Source of the DNA: Vreelandella neptunia
Lineage (GTDB): Bacteria; Pseudomonadota; Gammaproteobacteria; Pseudomonadales; Halomonadaceae
Length of the DNA stretch: 64,000 nucleotides
Direction of reading: 5' to 3'
NCBI RefSeq assembly: GCF_034479615.1
Contig: NZ_CP140255.1
Span: 992,001-1,056,000, forward strand
Position numbers and translations under genes: made by a program. The notes under the pieces are model-generated. The model ran no database searches. It saw only the letters and a list, made by a program, of their open reading frames with translations, and had not been told where the DNA came from. This document shows, in pieces, positions 45,391-58,066 of the stretch (position 1 is its first letter; every line of letters begins with the position of its first letter).

Positions 45391-45428
45391 AAAACGCCCC
45401 AAGCAGACAACTGCTTGGGGTGTTTTTA
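45391..45428. terminator. bidirectional rho-independent terminator
   Basis: AAAACGCCCCAAGCAG-ACAA-CTGCTTGGGGTGTTTTT. A ten-pair GC-rich core flanked by A and T runs, placed between the convergent cyoE and pta genes. Confidence 0.93.
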
Positions 45429-45453
45429 TTGGCTAGGGAAAAGTTTCTGTAAC

Positions 45454-47637
45454 TCAGCTTTCCCGCTGGCTGGCCTGAATAGCCGTCAACGCAATGGTAT
45501 AAACGATATCGTCGACCAGCGCGCCTCGGGAAAGGTCGTTCACCGGCTTGTTCAACCCCTGCAGCATGGGGCCAACGCTTACTACGCGGGCGCTACGCTG
45601 CACCGCTTTGTAGGTGGTATTGCCGGTGTTGAGGTCGGGGAACACAAACACGGTGGCTTTACCTGCCACCGGCGAGTCGGGCGCTTTCTGCTTGCCCACG
45701 CTCTCGATGGCGGCGGCGTCGTACTGTAGCGGGCCGTCGATGGCCAGGTGCGGCGCGCGTTCTTTAGCAATGCGGGTGGCTTCGCGGACTTTATCTACAT
45801 CCGCACCGGTGCCGGAGTCACCGGTGGAGTAGCTGATCATGGCGACGCGTGGCTCAATACCGAAGGCTTCAGCGGAGCGGGCGCTTTGCAGGGCGATTTC
45901 CGCCAGGGTTTCAGCGTCCGGGTCGGGATTAACCGCGCAGTCGCCGTAGACCACCACCTGCTCGGGCAGCAGCATAAAGAAGATCGACGAGACTTGGTTA
46001 TACTCCGGCGCGGTTTTAATCAACTGAAAGGCGGGCCGCACGGTGTTGGCGGTGGTGTGTACGGCGCCGGAAACCAGCCCGTCGACTTCATCCAGCTGCA
46101 GCATCATGGTGCCGAGCACTACGTTGTCTTGCAGCTGCGCTTCGGCGGTTAGCTCGTTGAGCTTGCCACGACGACGCTCGACCATCGGGCCAATATAGCG
46201 CGCGCGGCTGCTTTCGGGATCGATGATCGTCAGCGCTTTGGGCAGCGTGAGTCCGCGGTTACGCGCTACGTTTTCGATATCGTCACGCTTACCCAGCAGC
46301 ACGCAGTCGGCAATGCCGCGGCGCTGGCAGATAATGGCCGCTTCTACGGTACGTGGCTCATCACCCTCTGGTAGCACCACGCGCTTTTTAGCCAATTGAG
46401 CGAGTTTAACCAACTGATGGCGAAACGCTGAAGGCGAAAGGCGGCGGGTATAACCGCTGCTCAGGTGGGCTTTCAACCACTCAAGATCTATATGGGCGGC
46501 GACGTAACGAGCCACCTGTTCGGCGCGCTCGAAATCGTCCATAGGGATTTCGCTGCTTAACTGGCTGAGGTTCTGTGCCGTGGTCAGGCTGTCGGTCTCT
46601 ACCGCCAATACCGGTAGGCCCGTTTTGAGCGCGGGGCGGCACATTTCAATCATGCTGTCGTTAGGCATAAAGCCGTTGGTCAGCAGTACGCCCGCTAGCT
46701 GAATACCGTTCATGGTCGCTAGCGCTGAGGCCAGTACCACATCGTCGCGGTCACCTGAGGCGACTACCAAGCTGCCAGGAGTGAAAATATGCAGGGCGTT
46801 GGCAGCACTGCGTGCGCAGAGGCTGGTGGAGAGCACCCGGCGGCTGGCTGCCTCGCCTTCGTTCAGCAGCTTGGCGTTAAGCGCTCGGGCCACATCCAGG
46901 GTGCGCAAGGCGCTAAGGGTTTTGCTGTAAGGCACCACGCCAATCAGATGGAATTTATCGGTTGCCAGGGCAGGGGAGTACTGGCGTAGCTCAGTGAGTA
47001 CCGACTCTTCCAGCTGCGGTTTGAAGGTGCCCGGCGCGGCAGAAAGATCGTCTTCCTGAGCGTAAGGCAGGTTCTTCATGCGCATCAAAATGCCGCCCAG
47101 GGTGCGGCTGGAGCTAACTCCGCCAAAGCTGCGTGCGTGCATATCAAGCTGTTCGGCCAGTGCCTGGGGCTCGTTTAAGTCACCAGATCCGACAAGAATA
47201 ATCCGCGCATTCAGCGCGTTGGCGAGTTGGGCATTGGTTTGAGTCGCATAGGTGGTGTGCTGGGTGGGCACCACGCCCTCTACCACGACAAGGTCTAAGG
47301 TGCTGCCATCGCGGTGGGCCTGCTGGACAACCTGCTCATAGAGCTCAACGGCGTTTTCCATTAGCTCATCGGTTTGGTCGTCGCGCAGCAAGCGCTCCAG
47401 CCGCGCCTGGGAAATCGGCGACGGCGGGCGTTGGTTTAGGGCCCGGGAGACCAACGCGGTGGAACGATCCAAACCTGGGCCGTTCAGCTCGTTCTGCATA
47501 AACGGCTTTAAAAATCCGGCTTTCAGGCCGATGGTATCCAGCGCTTGAATTAAACCCAGACAGGCGGAGGTAAGCCCGACGCCCTGGCTGGTAGGCACTA
47601 ACAGAATCGCTTGTGGCTGATCGGGGTGGGGAGTCAT
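45454..47637 (-). CDS. pta: phosphate acetyltransferase, long form
   Basis: A 727-residue enzyme that interconverts acetyl-CoA and acetyl phosphate. It is the long type: an N-terminal BioD/DRTGG regulatory part ([17 protein letters not shown]) spans about residues 1-390, and the catalytic PTA domain occupies the last ~330 residues ([45 protein letters not shown]). The start overlaps the ackA stop by four bases, so acetate kinase and Pta are co-translated, controlling acetate overflow and acetyl phosphate. Confidence 0.96.
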   Translation of the reverse strand: MTPHPDQPQAILLVPTSQGVGLTSACLGLIQALDTIGLKAGFLKPFMQNELNGPGLDRSTALVSRALNQRPPSPISQARLERLLRDDQTDELMENAVELYEQVVQQAHRDGSTLDLVVVEGVVPTQHTTYATQTNAQLANALNARIILVGSGDLNEPQALAEQLDMHARSFGGVSSSRTLGGILMRMKNLPYAQEDDLSAAPGTFKPQLEESVLTELRQYSPALATDKFHLIGVVPYSKTLSALRTLDVARALNAKLLNEGEAASRRVLSTSLCARSAANALHIFTPGSLVVASGDRDDVVLASALATMNGIQLAGVLLTNGFMPNDSMIEMCRPALKTGLPVLAVETDSLTTAQNLSQLSSEIPMDDFERAEQVARYVAAHIDLEWLKAHLSSGYTRRLSPSAFRHQLVKLAQLAKKRVVLPEGDEPRTVEAAIICQRRGIADCVLLGKRDDIENVARNRGLTLPKALTIIDPESSRARYIGPMVERRRGKLNELTAEAQLQDNVVLGTMMLQLDEVDGLVSGAVHTTANTVRPAFQLIKTAPEYNQVSSIFFMLLPEQVVVYGDCAVNPDPDAETLAEIALQSARSAEAFGIEPRVAMISYSTGDSGTGADVDKVREATRIAKERAPHLAIDGPLQYDAAAIESVGKQKAPDSPVAGKATVFVFPDLNTGNTTYKAVQRSARVVSVGPMLQGLNKPVNDLSRGALVDDIVYTIALTAIQASQRES

Positions 47638-48818
47638 ACACGTGTCTCTAAGCAGTGACGGGTTTCCAGGGCTATGCGACCCTCTTCATCGGTAGGGATC
47701 ACCCACACCTGGGGGCCTTCATGACCAGCGCTATCCAGCTTGCCCTCTTTGCCGCGAATAGTCGTTTCGTTAGCATCTTTATCCAACGCAAAGCCGAAGT
47801 GGGGCATAAGTGACAGCACATGAAGGCGCACAATAGGCGAGTTCTCGCCGATGCCACCGGTAAAAATAACCCCGTCTAATTGGGGTAGTGCGCAGGAGAG
47901 CGCCGCTAACGATTTGGCGATACGGTAACAGAACACCTCCATGGCTAACTGTGCGGTGGCGTGCCCTTGTTCAGCCGCCTCCTCAATTTCGCGCATGTCG
48001 TTGGTTAAGCCTGAAAGGCCCAGTAGGCCGCTCTCTTTATTGAGCACGTTGTCGATTTTGTCTAACGACCAGCCCAGTTGGCGGTGTAGATGGGCGTGCA
48101 GGCCGGGGTCGACGTCGCCACTGCGGGTGCCCATCACCAAGCCTTCCAGTGGGGTAAGGCCCATGCTGGTATCCTGGCTTTGATTGTTCCAAACCGCGCT
48201 GGTGGAGCAACCATTGCCCAAGTGGGCGGTCAGCCAGCCGCCTGCGCCACGGCTACTCAGTTCGCCCGCCCGCTGGCTAACGTAAGCGTGGCTGGTGCCA
48301 TGAAAGCCGTAGCGGCGAATGCCATGCTCAACGTAGAGGCTTTCTGGCAGGGCGTAACGGTAGGCACGCGGCGGCATGGTTTGGTGGAAAGCGGTATCGA
48401 ACACGGCCACTTGGGGCAGTTCAGGAAAGACGTTTTGGGTCGCAGCAATGCCGGCCAAATTCGCGGGGTTATGCAGGGGGGCAAGCGCTGCGGTAGTTTG
48501 GATAGCGGCGATGACGCTGTCGTCAATGAGTGCAGCCTGGGTGAAATGCTCGCCTCCATGCACGATGCGATGGCCCACTGCCACGGGTAATCGGCCCTCC
48601 ATACGCTCAAGTATGGCATTCAGTGCTTGGGTATGGTCAGCACCAGGAAGTGGCTGAGTAAAACGTTCACCGGTACTGTTTTTGCCCTTTAAGCCAGCCT
48701 CATCGCTACCCAGGCGCTCAGCTATGCCTTCAAGACGTGGTGCCTGAGGGTCTGAGTCAATCAACGCGTATTTAATAGAGGAGGAACCGCAGTTAATTAC
48801 CAGCACCGGTGCATTCAT
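47634..48818 (-). CDS. ackA: acetate kinase
   Basis: A 394-residue ASKHA-fold kinase forming acetate and ATP from acetyl phosphate. Signatures are [15 protein letters not shown] at the N-terminus, [20 protein letters not shown], and the C-terminal [12 protein letters not shown] follows AAAAGG. It is the first gene of ackA-pta. The upstream gap to the divergent EamA gene is about 110 bases and should hold both promoters. Confidence 0.96.
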   Translation of the reverse strand: MNAPVLVINCGSSSIKYALIDSDPQAPRLEGIAERLGSDEAGLKGKNSTGERFTQPLPGADHTQALNAILERMEGRLPVAVGHRIVHGGEHFTQAALIDDSVIAAIQTTAALAPLHNPANLAGIAATQNVFPELPQVAVFDTAFHQTMPPRAYRYALPESLYVEHGIRRYGFHGTSHAYVSQRAGELSSRGAGGWLTAHLGNGCSTSAVWNNQSQDTSMGLTPLEGLVMGTRSGDVDPGLHAHLHRQLGWSLDKIDNVLNKESGLLGLSGLTNDMREIEEAAEQGHATAQLAMEVFCYRIAKSLAALSCALPQLDGVIFTGGIGENSPIVRLHVLSLMPHFGFALDKDANETTIRGKEGKLDSAGHEGPQVWVIPTDEEGRIALETRHCLETRV

Positions 48819-48931
48819 AAAAACCTTTTCGCTAGGAGGTTAGTGAGCAAAGAGATAGACTTTAGTTTAACATGCTGCGCTGCGGAAAAGCAGCGCCTGG
48901 AATTCGTTAGCCTACTATGTAACTGCGAGGC

Positions 48932-49930
48932 ATGCTGAGCTATCGATGGCTACACGCCCGATCTTCGCCTTACTCTTTCTTAACTCCCTTAATGAGCCGT
49001 TCTGTTCTTATGTCAGCGTCCCCTTTGCCTAAACTACTGCCGCGCCATTTGGCCATTCTGTTAATGATGACCGTGGCCACTATGTTCGCCGCCAATCATG
49101 TCTCGGCGCGGCTTGCGTTTGATAATGGCACCGGGCTGTTACTGGCGGTATTAACCCGCTCGGGGGTGGCCTGCCTGATTTTAGTGGCATTAGTCATCGT
49201 ACAGAGAAAGCGACTGTGGCTGCCCGCAGGCTCTTGGCCGTGGCAACTCGCCGTGGGGCTGTTGATCGCGATCCAGAGCGTTAGTCTCTACTCGGCGGTG
49301 GCCAGACTGCCGGTGGTGATCGCACTGCTATTGGTCAATACCTTTCCTATTCAGCTGGCGCTGCTCAGTTGGGCGTTGGGCGGCCCGCGTCCTACTCTGC
49401 GTAGCTGTCTGATTATGGGCACGATTTTAATCGGCTTACTGGTGGTGCTGGATATTCCCTCATGGATTGCCAGCGCCGATGGCATGGGGCCGGGGTGGAT
49501 AGCAGGCATTGGTTTTGGATTAATGGCGGCCTTCGTATTTGCCTGCGCGCTGTGGGTTACCGAGCACCGCCTTGCAGGAGTGGGCAGCACCCTGCGCAGC
49601 CTGTTGACCATGCAGACCGTGTTTATTGTCATGATCATTGGCGGCATCGCCGGTGTGGTGCCAGGGGGTATGAGCCTGCCGGATAACAGTACCGGCTGGC
49701 TAGGGCTGACGCTGCTTGGTCTGCTGTATGGCTCGGCGTTTTCGACGCTGTTTATTTTTGTGCCGCGACTCGATATGGCACGCAACGCACCGGTGATGAA
49801 TATCGAGCCGGTTGCCTCCCTGGTGCTGGGTTACTTTGTGTTGGGGCAAATGCTTAGCCCCGGCCAGTTGGTAGGTGGGGCAGTCGTGGTTGGCGGCATT
49901 GTCGTGCTGAGTTTATCCAAGGGGCGGTAA
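48932..49930 (+). CDS. EamA/DMT family transporter
   Basis: An integral membrane protein with about ten hydrophobic helices in two EamA repeats (first ~45-165, second ~190-330). It ends NIEPVASLVLGYFVLGQ followed by two helices, the usual end of drug/metabolite transporters. Substrate unknown; relatives export amino acids or metabolites. The start is uncertain: ATGs at 48992 and 49010 are also in frame, and the 49010 start gives a more family-like N-terminus, but none has a good ribosome-binding site. Confidence 0.85.
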   Translation: MLSYRWLHARSSPYSFLTPLMSRSVLMSASPLPKLLPRHLAILLMMTVATMFAANHVSARLAFDNGTGLLLAVLTRSGVACLILVALVIVQRKRLWLPAGSWPWQLAVGLLIAIQSVSLYSAVARLPVVIALLLVNTFPIQLALLSWALGGPRPTLRSCLIMGTILIGLLVVLDIPSWIASADGMGPGWIAGIGFGLMAAFVFACALWVTEHRLAGVGSTLRSLLTMQTVFIVMIIGGIAGVVPGGMSLPDNSTGWLGLTLLGLLYGSAFSTLFIFVPRLDMARNAPVMNIEPVASLVLGYFVLGQMLSPGQLVGGAVVVGGIVVLSLSKGR

Positions 49931-49956
49931 ATATCACCGTGAGATTTATTCGATAT

Positions 49957-49996
49957 AAAGCCCTGTAGCTAAAAATTGGCTATGGGGTTTTTATTT
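49957..49996 (+). terminator. probable rho-independent terminator of the EamA gene
   Basis: An imperfect hairpin (AAAGCCCTGTAGC ... GGCTATGGGGTTT) is followed by TTTATTTTC. The stem has internal mismatches, so confidence is moderate. Confidence 0.5.
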
Positions 49997-50134
49997 TCAT
50001 CATTACAACACCTATATTGTTAGCGCGCTAATTAATTGTTAGACTAAAGTCCCCTATGCGATTCCCTACACGATACGTGCCCGTTGAGAGGCGCTGGCCA
50101 GGTAGTTGCCTGGTGGCTAACAAGTGAGCTCTGC

Positions 50135-51196
50135 ATGACCCCTGATCAAACATTTGCCCGCTGGGTGAAGGTAGCCCTTGCTGCCTTTGTACTGCTTTTT
50201 ATCTATTTTCTGTTAGCCGATAGCTTTATGCCCATGACGCCGGAGGCGAGGGTGATGCGGCCGGTAACGCGTATAGCGCCCGAACTCAGCGGCCCAGTGA
50301 GTGAGGTGCTGGTGAGTGATCATCAACATGTGGCCAAAGGTGACGTGCTGTTTCAGATAGACCCGGCGCCGTTTCGCTTAGCCGTTGAGCAGGCGGAGCT
50401 TAACCGCGAACAGGCCGGGCGAGAGAATGCCCAGCTGGAAGCAGAGCTAACCTCTGCACAAGCGGAGCTGGCGTCTGCTGAGGCGACGGCTGCCGAGCGG
50501 CGGGGTGAACTGCAGCGTGCTGAAACTCTTGTGGCGCAGCAGAGCGTATCGCGCCAACAGTACGAACAGCAGGTGGCCGCTGAGCGCACCGCTCAGGCTA
50601 GCGTAGCAGCAGCCAGGGCTAAAATCGTCAGCCTGGAAGTGCAGTTGGGCGATGCTGGCGAGACAAATCTGCGTTTGCGTCAAGCAGGCAATGCGCTCTC
50701 CCAGGCGCAGCTGGATCTTGCCCGTACTCAGGTGCGCGCCGCGCAAGCCGGTCGTGTTGCCAATCTGCAGCTAGAGGTGGGTGACTACGTTCAGGCGGGG
50801 CAGCCAGCAGTAGCGATAGTGACCGATGGGATGGATATTATTGCCGATTTTCGTGAAAAGAGCCTTCGCCATGCGGCCCCTGGTGATTCAGCGCAGGTAG
50901 TGTTTGATGCCTGGCCGGGACAAGTATTTGATGCGCAAGTAATCAACATGGATGCCGGTGTTCGCGAAGGCCAGCTGGCCGCCGATGGTCAACTGGCCGA
51001 TATTCCCACCACCGACCGTTGGGTGCGCGATGCCCAGCGTATGCGCGTACACCTAGCGTTAACTCAGCCAATCGAGAATTTGTTACCCAGCGGCGCCCGC
51101 GCCACGGTGCAGCTTCAGCCTGGCGATGCTGCTTTGGCCAAGCCTTTTGCATGGTTACAGGCGCATCTCATCAGCTGGCTGCACTATGTTTATTAA
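50135..51196 (+). CDS. HlyD-family efflux periplasmic adaptor (AaeA/EmrA-like)
   Basis: A 353-residue membrane-fusion protein: one N-terminal membrane segment (ALAAFVLLFIYFLLA), a lipoyl/barrel-sandwich half (RIAPELSGPVSEVLVSDHQH), a long coiled-coil hairpin rich in Ala/Gln/Glu (residues ~85-200), and a C-terminal beta-barrel. It bridges an inner-membrane exporter to the outer membrane. The next gene, overlapping by 11 bases, encodes a DUF2955/FUSC-like membrane protein, as in aromatic-acid efflux systems. A TTG frame extension to 50084 exists but is less likely. Confidence 0.88.
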   Translation: MTPDQTFARWVKVALAAFVLLFIYFLLADSFMPMTPEARVMRPVTRIAPELSGPVSEVLVSDHQHVAKGDVLFQIDPAPFRLAVEQAELNREQAGRENAQLEAELTSAQAELASAEATAAERRGELQRAETLVAQQSVSRQQYEQQVAAERTAQASVAAARAKIVSLEVQLGDAGETNLRLRQAGNALSQAQLDLARTQVRAAQAGRVANLQLEVGDYVQAGQPAVAIVTDGMDIIADFREKSLRHAAPGDSAQVVFDAWPGQVFDAQVINMDAGVREGQLAADGQLADIPTTDRWVRDAQRMRVHLALTQPIENLLPSGARATVQLQPGDAALAKPFAWLQAHLISWLHYVY

Positions 51197-52310
51197 CAGC
51201 CCGTATATTAAGCGCATGTTGTTGACCCCGTTTAAAGGTTGGTGGGGGAGGCGCGGTGAGGCTAATGTCAAGGGAACTGCTCGCCCGGCGTTAACCCAAA
51301 ACGGCCTGCGTCAGTGCCTGCGGGTAGCTGGCGGCGGCACGTTGGGGTTTGTGGTCAGCCAACTGATGGGCTGGAACTACGGGGTGTTTTTTACCGTTTT
51401 TCCAATGTTCTTGCTGGGCATGGTGCCGATTCTTAATGGCCATATTATTCGCCAGTTTTTAGCCAACGTATCGCTTAACGTGCTTGAAGTCAGCCTGGTG
51501 GTGGGGCTGCTTAAACATATGCCGCCAGTGATGACCCTGGTGGTGATGGGCATGTTTCTGTTTCGCTTTAACCTGATGGCGAAAGGCCCCCTGTTTCTGT
51601 TTGGCGCAAACGGCGTGCTGACGCTCAGCATCCTGCTCCACTTTGCCAGCTACCCCAATGTAGACTTGAGCGATTTACTGGCCTGTAATCTCGTCGCCAG
51701 TGGTTTGGCGGTGTTTATTGCCATGCTGATGCATACGCTGTTTCCTGACGTGGAAGCCCGCAAACCGCCGCCCAGAGCCACCAAAACATCCTCGCAAATT
51801 CGTCATGAAACCTTAATCGGTGGATTAACCGCCACGCTCTCGTTTGTGGTGTTTCAGGTGTTCGACTTGCAGGGGTCGCTCTCGGCGCAGATGGCTACCA
51901 TCCTGGTGCTATTTACGCTGGGATACTCTGGCGCGAAAGTATCAGCCGGTAAGCGAGCTATAGGAACGCTGCTGGGGTGTAATTTGGCACTACTAATGCA
52001 GCTACTCCTGTATACCCAGAGTCACCATTTTTTGCTGGTGGTGATGCTCTACTGGCTGGGGCTAATACTCTTCGCTCGGGAGCATATTCATGAAGGGGGC
52101 GGATCAGGGATTGGCTTTGGTGGGCTTACCACCTTGGGAATTCTGTTCGGCCAGTCGCTAGGCCCGCAGCAGGATCTGGTTTACAGCGCGCTCTATCGCT
52201 TCTCTTCCATGAGTGTGGCACTGATCCTTACGCTGCTGGCTATGGCTTGCCTGCACTTCGTCTTGAACCGCTGGGCACCAACGCGTTTACCCGCGATCAA
52301 CCCCAAATAA
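51186..52310 (+). CDS. DUF2955 inner-membrane protein, FUSC-like efflux component
   Basis: A 374-residue protein with about ten membrane helices in two similar halves (NGLRQCLRVAGGGTLGFVVS and IRHETLIGGLTATLSFVVFQ), each resembling the AaeB/FUSC permease repeat. Together with the adjacent HlyD adaptor it probably forms an exporter for aromatic or other organic acids; the substrate is not known. The ATG at 51186 lies just inside the adaptor gene end; the frame is open further upstream but that part reads as the adaptor gene's shadow. Confidence 0.83.
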   Translation: MFINSPYIKRMLLTPFKGWWGRRGEANVKGTARPALTQNGLRQCLRVAGGGTLGFVVSQLMGWNYGVFFTVFPMFLLGMVPILNGHIIRQFLANVSLNVLEVSLVVGLLKHMPPVMTLVVMGMFLFRFNLMAKGPLFLFGANGVLTLSILLHFASYPNVDLSDLLACNLVASGLAVFIAMLMHTLFPDVEARKPPPRATKTSSQIRHETLIGGLTATLSFVVFQVFDLQGSLSAQMATILVLFTLGYSGAKVSAGKRAIGTLLGCNLALLMQLLLYTQSHHFLLVVMLYWLGLILFAREHIHEGGGSGIGFGGLTTLGILFGQSLGPQQDLVYSALYRFSSMSVALILTLLAMACLHFVLNRWAPTRLPAINPK

Positions 52311-52444
52311 ACCCGCCATAAATTAAGTAGCGCAACTTTTTTAATAAAGGCTACTCTGATGAATGTGTCGATGTGTGATCAGCAGTGCCATTCGCACCTT
52401 TCACATACGGCGTTTTCCCTACTAACGGATTAGAGGTGTTCGTC

Positions 52445-52630
52445 ATGACAACTGGTAAAGATGATAAAGCTAAAGGAACGGCCAACAAAGCAGCAGGTAA
52501 AGTGAAAGAAGCCGCGGGCAAGGCAACCGGTAGCACCAAAACTGAAGCCAAAGGTAAGGCCCAGCAGGCGAAAGGCGAACTGCAAAAAGGCAAAGGCGAC
52601 GCCAAGGAGAGCCAGAAAAAACAGCGCTAA
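52445..52630 (+). CDS. CsbD-like small stress protein
   Basis: A 61-residue, extremely hydrophilic Lys/Ala/Gly-rich protein with repeated KGKAxxAKGE-like heptads (MTTGKDDKAKGTANKAAGK at the start). It is CsbD-like with composition reminiscent of LEA desiccation proteins. ATG has AGAGG eight bases upstream. A UUCG-capped terminator follows, so it is a stand-alone unit. Role presumed in osmotic or general stress, unproven. Confidence 0.82.
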   Translation: MTTGKDDKAKGTANKAAGKVKEAAGKATGSTKTEAKGKAQQAKGELQKGKGDAKESQKKQR

Positions 52631-52646
52631 TCATGTAACACAGATA

Positions 52647-52680
52647 CCAACAGGGGGCTTCGGCCCCCTGTTGGCGTTTG
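52647..52680 (+). terminator. UUCG-capped terminator after the CsbD-like gene
   Basis: CCAACAGGGGGC-TTCG-GCCCCCTGTTGG, a 12-bp perfect stem with a stable tetraloop, followed by a short CGTTTG tail. Confidence 0.8.
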
Positions 52681-52797
52681 AATGGCTTTGAACTGTTGTT
52701 TTGCTCTGTATGTATGGCTTGCTATTAGCTTTATTGAGGGTTTGTTAATGCCAGCTTCTGCCTTTTGCAGATAGTGTCTAATGCGATGCTATGAGCG

Positions 52798-52828
52798 AAA
52801 ACCCCACTACCAGAGGTAGCGGGGTTTT
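52798..52828. terminator. bidirectional terminator of the lipoprotein gene
   Basis: AAAACCCC-N2-TACC-AGA-GGTA-N2-GGGGTTTT; the minus strand gives a clear T run after the stem. It ends the lipoprotein transcript arriving from the right. Confidence 0.82.
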
Positions 52829-52850
52829 CAAATGACAGAACAGCTAGGTA

Positions 52851-54560
52851 TCAGTTTAATTCCAGCGAGAAACTCATTTCGATGCCTGCGTCATCCACTC
52901 TGAACCAGTACTCCATGTTCTTGTAGACGTCGCCATATTGCTTGAGCATTTCAATATCGAACTCTGACGCATCATTTGCTGGCATCTGCTCCATCACTTT
53001 AACCATTGATTGATAAAACTCGCCTGTCATGTGGCCATGAAGCAGCAGGTCACGCTCTGAAGCAGGAGCTTCCAGCTCTTTCTGTAGTACCGACGAATCG
53101 CTGATGCCTGCACTCAGTGCAATAGCCGTGTCCGACATGGCGACGTAGAGCTCCGGTGTGTCTGGTGGCAGCATCGTACTCTCGACTTGCTTGGCTTCTC
53201 CGCCGGGTTCCAGTCCAAGCGCCCCTAACTCAGGCGCGAAGGAACTTGCTGTAGATAGCAGTGTTAGCGGGTTTTGTGAGGCGAGTGTGAGGATGCCGGT
53301 CGCAAAGGGTTCGCCGTTTTTCATTGTCAGGCTGTTAATACGCGCGTTGAAGCCAGACAGCGATGGGCCCATCATCATCATGATCGGATTATTGATCGCT
53401 AGGTTAGCCTCGTTCCAGGCGCTGTTTAGTTCCTGCAGCTCATCACAGCTGAAGGGGTTTTCGCGCACTTGCTGAGCATATTTCTGTACGGTCTGAACTA
53501 GTACCGGCAGGTTCAGGCCCAAACCAATGCTGGCCATGCCCTCTGTATTGCCAAGACCTGGAACCTGAGTGATCAGGGCACGGAGGTCGCTGACAATCTC
53601 CTCATCGGTCTCCAGAATGAGATTCATTTCCATATTTTCGAGATCGTTCTCGCGCGTCCCCATAACAACGCCGGGGAAACGGCTGGTAATACGGTCGATG
53701 TCTGCCTGGCAGCTGGACAGATCCAATTGCTCAGTATCAGTCGCTTCCAGCATTGCCTGAGTCCCTGTATGAGTGGGGTTACTCAACTCATTAAGCAGAC
53801 GTGCAAACGAGAGCTGGCCAGCACCGTAAGGGGTGAAGCCATGGCGCTGTTCAAGTTCTGCCAGCGAGCCGGTATCTCCGATGCTACTTTCGGGCAGCGT
53901 GTTACCCAGCACCTGCGTGAGCAGCTCGTCGCTGGCATCCTGTGGCACCATCGATAGCACTAGTTGTTGATCTTCGATAGCGAGGATCGCCTTGACCGGA
54001 GCCTCAGGCGTCAACACCCAGTAGTTGGTGCCGTTGGTGGAGGCCTCGTTTGGAGTGATATCGGCCTTGGTCAGGATACGCTGCAGCGTTTCGCGAAAAG
54101 CATCTTCATCGTGCAACTGTATGCGCATAACAGGCAAAATACCTAGCCCGTAAATAGCGATTTGGGGGCTTATTTTCAGGCCCAGTGCATGGACATCATC
54201 CAGAGTTTCAACATCGAGTAGTTCTTCACCCGTTGCGATTAACAACGTCATCATCGAGCGAAGGGCTTCATCATCGACATCGGCCAGCGAGGCGCGCAAT
54301 TCATCTAGATCAGACTCAAGGTTAGCTATGGGCTGCGTGCGCTGATAAAGATCAAAGACATCTTGTTCCGGAAATGAGTCGCGCGAGGCCATAAAGTAAG
54401 GAGAGTCAGCCGGAATATATTTCAGTATGGGGGCTGCGTTATTTTTCGGCGCTTCCTCCTGTGTGGCTGCTGACGTTGATTCGTTATCATCACTGCAGCC
54501 GGTTAACAGGCCTGCGCTGAGCAGAGCCGCGGTTACCGCCAAGGAAAGTTTGGTTTTCAT
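52851..54560 (-). CDS. large uncharacterised lipoprotein
   Basis: A 569-residue secreted lipoprotein; the signal peptide ends in LLTGCSDD (Cys22), and the Asp at +2 could retain it in the inner membrane. The mature part is acidic, predicted mixed alpha/beta, starting ILKYIPADSPYFMASR, a pattern seen in large uncharacterised periplasmic proteins of gammaproteobacteria. It has two internal cysteines in separate segments (SSCQADID, FSCDELQEL) that could pair. No enzymatic motif is visible and I do not assign a function. A Fur-like box lies 65 bases upstream. Confidence 0.8.
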   Translation of the reverse strand: MKTKLSLAVTAALLSAGLLTGCSDDNESTSAATQEEAPKNNAAPILKYIPADSPYFMASRDSFPEQDVFDLYQRTQPIANLESDLDELRASLADVDDEALRSMMTLLIATGEELLDVETLDDVHALGLKISPQIAIYGLGILPVMRIQLHDEDAFRETLQRILTKADITPNEASTNGTNYWVLTPEAPVKAILAIEDQQLVLSMVPQDASDELLTQVLGNTLPESSIGDTGSLAELEQRHGFTPYGAGQLSFARLLNELSNPTHTGTQAMLEATDTEQLDLSSCQADIDRITSRFPGVVMGTRENDLENMEMNLILETDEEIVSDLRALITQVPGLGNTEGMASIGLGLNLPVLVQTVQKYAQQVRENPFSCDELQELNSAWNEANLAINNPIMMMMGPSLSGFNARINSLTMKNGEPFATGILTLASQNPLTLLSTASSFAPELGALGLEPGGEAKQVESTMLPPDTPELYVAMSDTAIALSAGISDSSVLQKELEAPASERDLLLHGHMTGEFYQSMVKVMEQMPANDASEFDIEMLKQYGDVYKNMEYWFRVDDAGIEMSFSLELN

Positions 54561-54889
54561 CTGGAATCAGTTCTTTGAATGGTGTTGGTTTTAAATAGAA
54601 CGCTATGAACAGAGCGCGACGTAAATGATAATCATACACGAGCAATGTATAATTAATCTACTTGAGCGATAAATACTTTTAGAGAAAATTCAGTAAATGG
54701 TTATTTGTACTTAGAAGCCTGATCGCGCCAACAGTTGAGGTCGCTGAACGGGAGCTCTATAAGGAATTGCAAAGCCAGAGAAACATGCAGTGTCTGATCC
54801 GTTGCAAGTAGATATGTAAAGTGGCCCTTGAGTTTTGCTAAGACTCAAGAGCCACATATAGTCACGACACTGTTCAGTAAGTCGCTATT
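54561..54889. other. intergenic region between thiC end and the lipoprotein gene
   Basis: About 330 bases, AT-rich. Apart from the Fur-like box next to the lipoprotein gene I see no ORF, RNA or strong hairpin. The inverted segments near 54830-54850 (CTAAGACTCAAGAGCC after CCTTGAGTTTTGC) are a possible weak thiC terminator. Confidence 0.4.
54621..54639. promoter_or_regulatory. Fur-box-like site upstream of the lipoprotein gene
   Basis: The 19-base site has the perfect core palindrome ATGATAATCAT and matches the classical Fur box at 14 of 19 positions. It is 61-79 bases before the lipoprotein start, a position suited to repression by iron. Confidence 0.6.
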
Positions 54890-57509
<2,620 letters not shown>

Positions 57510-57640
57510 GACTTCTCCGGTGGTAATGATCCGGAGGGTGGGCGAAAAAGATCGAGGAAATGGCGTGAAAGGTGGCGTGAAATGAAGCCGTGGCCATCGC
57601 TTGATCCCTACGCCGGTACCCGCGCTGCGACTTGTGTAAG

Positions 57641-57742
57641 TAGCAGTGCATTAGCCGGATCAGGTTCAGCGGGACCAGCGCTTGGCAGCATTAATTGCTA
57701 CGCCCTGCGCCATCTCAGCCGGATATCACCGGCACCCCGTCA
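57641..57742 (-). promoter_or_regulatory. TPP (thi-box) riboswitch ahead of tenA-thiC
   Basis: On the minus strand the aptamer runs GGGGTGCC ... GGCTGAGA ... then CTGAACCTGATCCGG and CTAATGC, all conserved thi-box elements in order. It lies 132 bases before tenA; the expression platform (57510-57640) may hide the ribosome-binding site or end transcription. It should switch tenA-thiC off when thiamine pyrophosphate is abundant. Confidence 0.95.
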
Positions 57743-57898
57743 AGCTGTTCGTGGGTGGAGTGTAGGAGGCGGGTGGGGGAGATGCAAGGGGGGACTGCCG
57801 AATTAGGCTTTGCTTGGTTGTGAAAGAGTGGAGTAGAGTCAAGCTAGAGTTGATAGAACTTCAATGGAAGAGCCGCCACCACTGGAGAAAAAGGCGAT

Positions 57899-58066
57899 AT
57901 GAACACGGCTCCCGATCCGCTCGACACGCCCGGCGCTCTGCCGTTCGTCGATCAGCATGCTGTGGATTATGTGGGCAGCGTCAACTTGCTGGTGGCGCCT
58001 GTCCGCGATCGTGTACTGTTACCTCTCGACCTAGACCGGAGAACGCCATGTCTTCCCCCCTTGTGA
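57899..58066 (+). CDS. short ORF upstream of the sulfurtransferase (leader peptide or gene remnant)
   Basis: A 55-codon frame, MNTAPDPLDTPGALPFVDQH at the start, has GGAG upstream of its ATG and overlaps the sulfurtransferase start in another frame by 19 bases. It matches no family I know. It might be translated to couple the next gene, or be the start of a longer gene that has been lost. Confidence 0.35.
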   Translation: MNTAPDPLDTPGALPFVDQHAVDYVGSVNLLVAPVRDRVLLPLDLDRRTPCLPPL

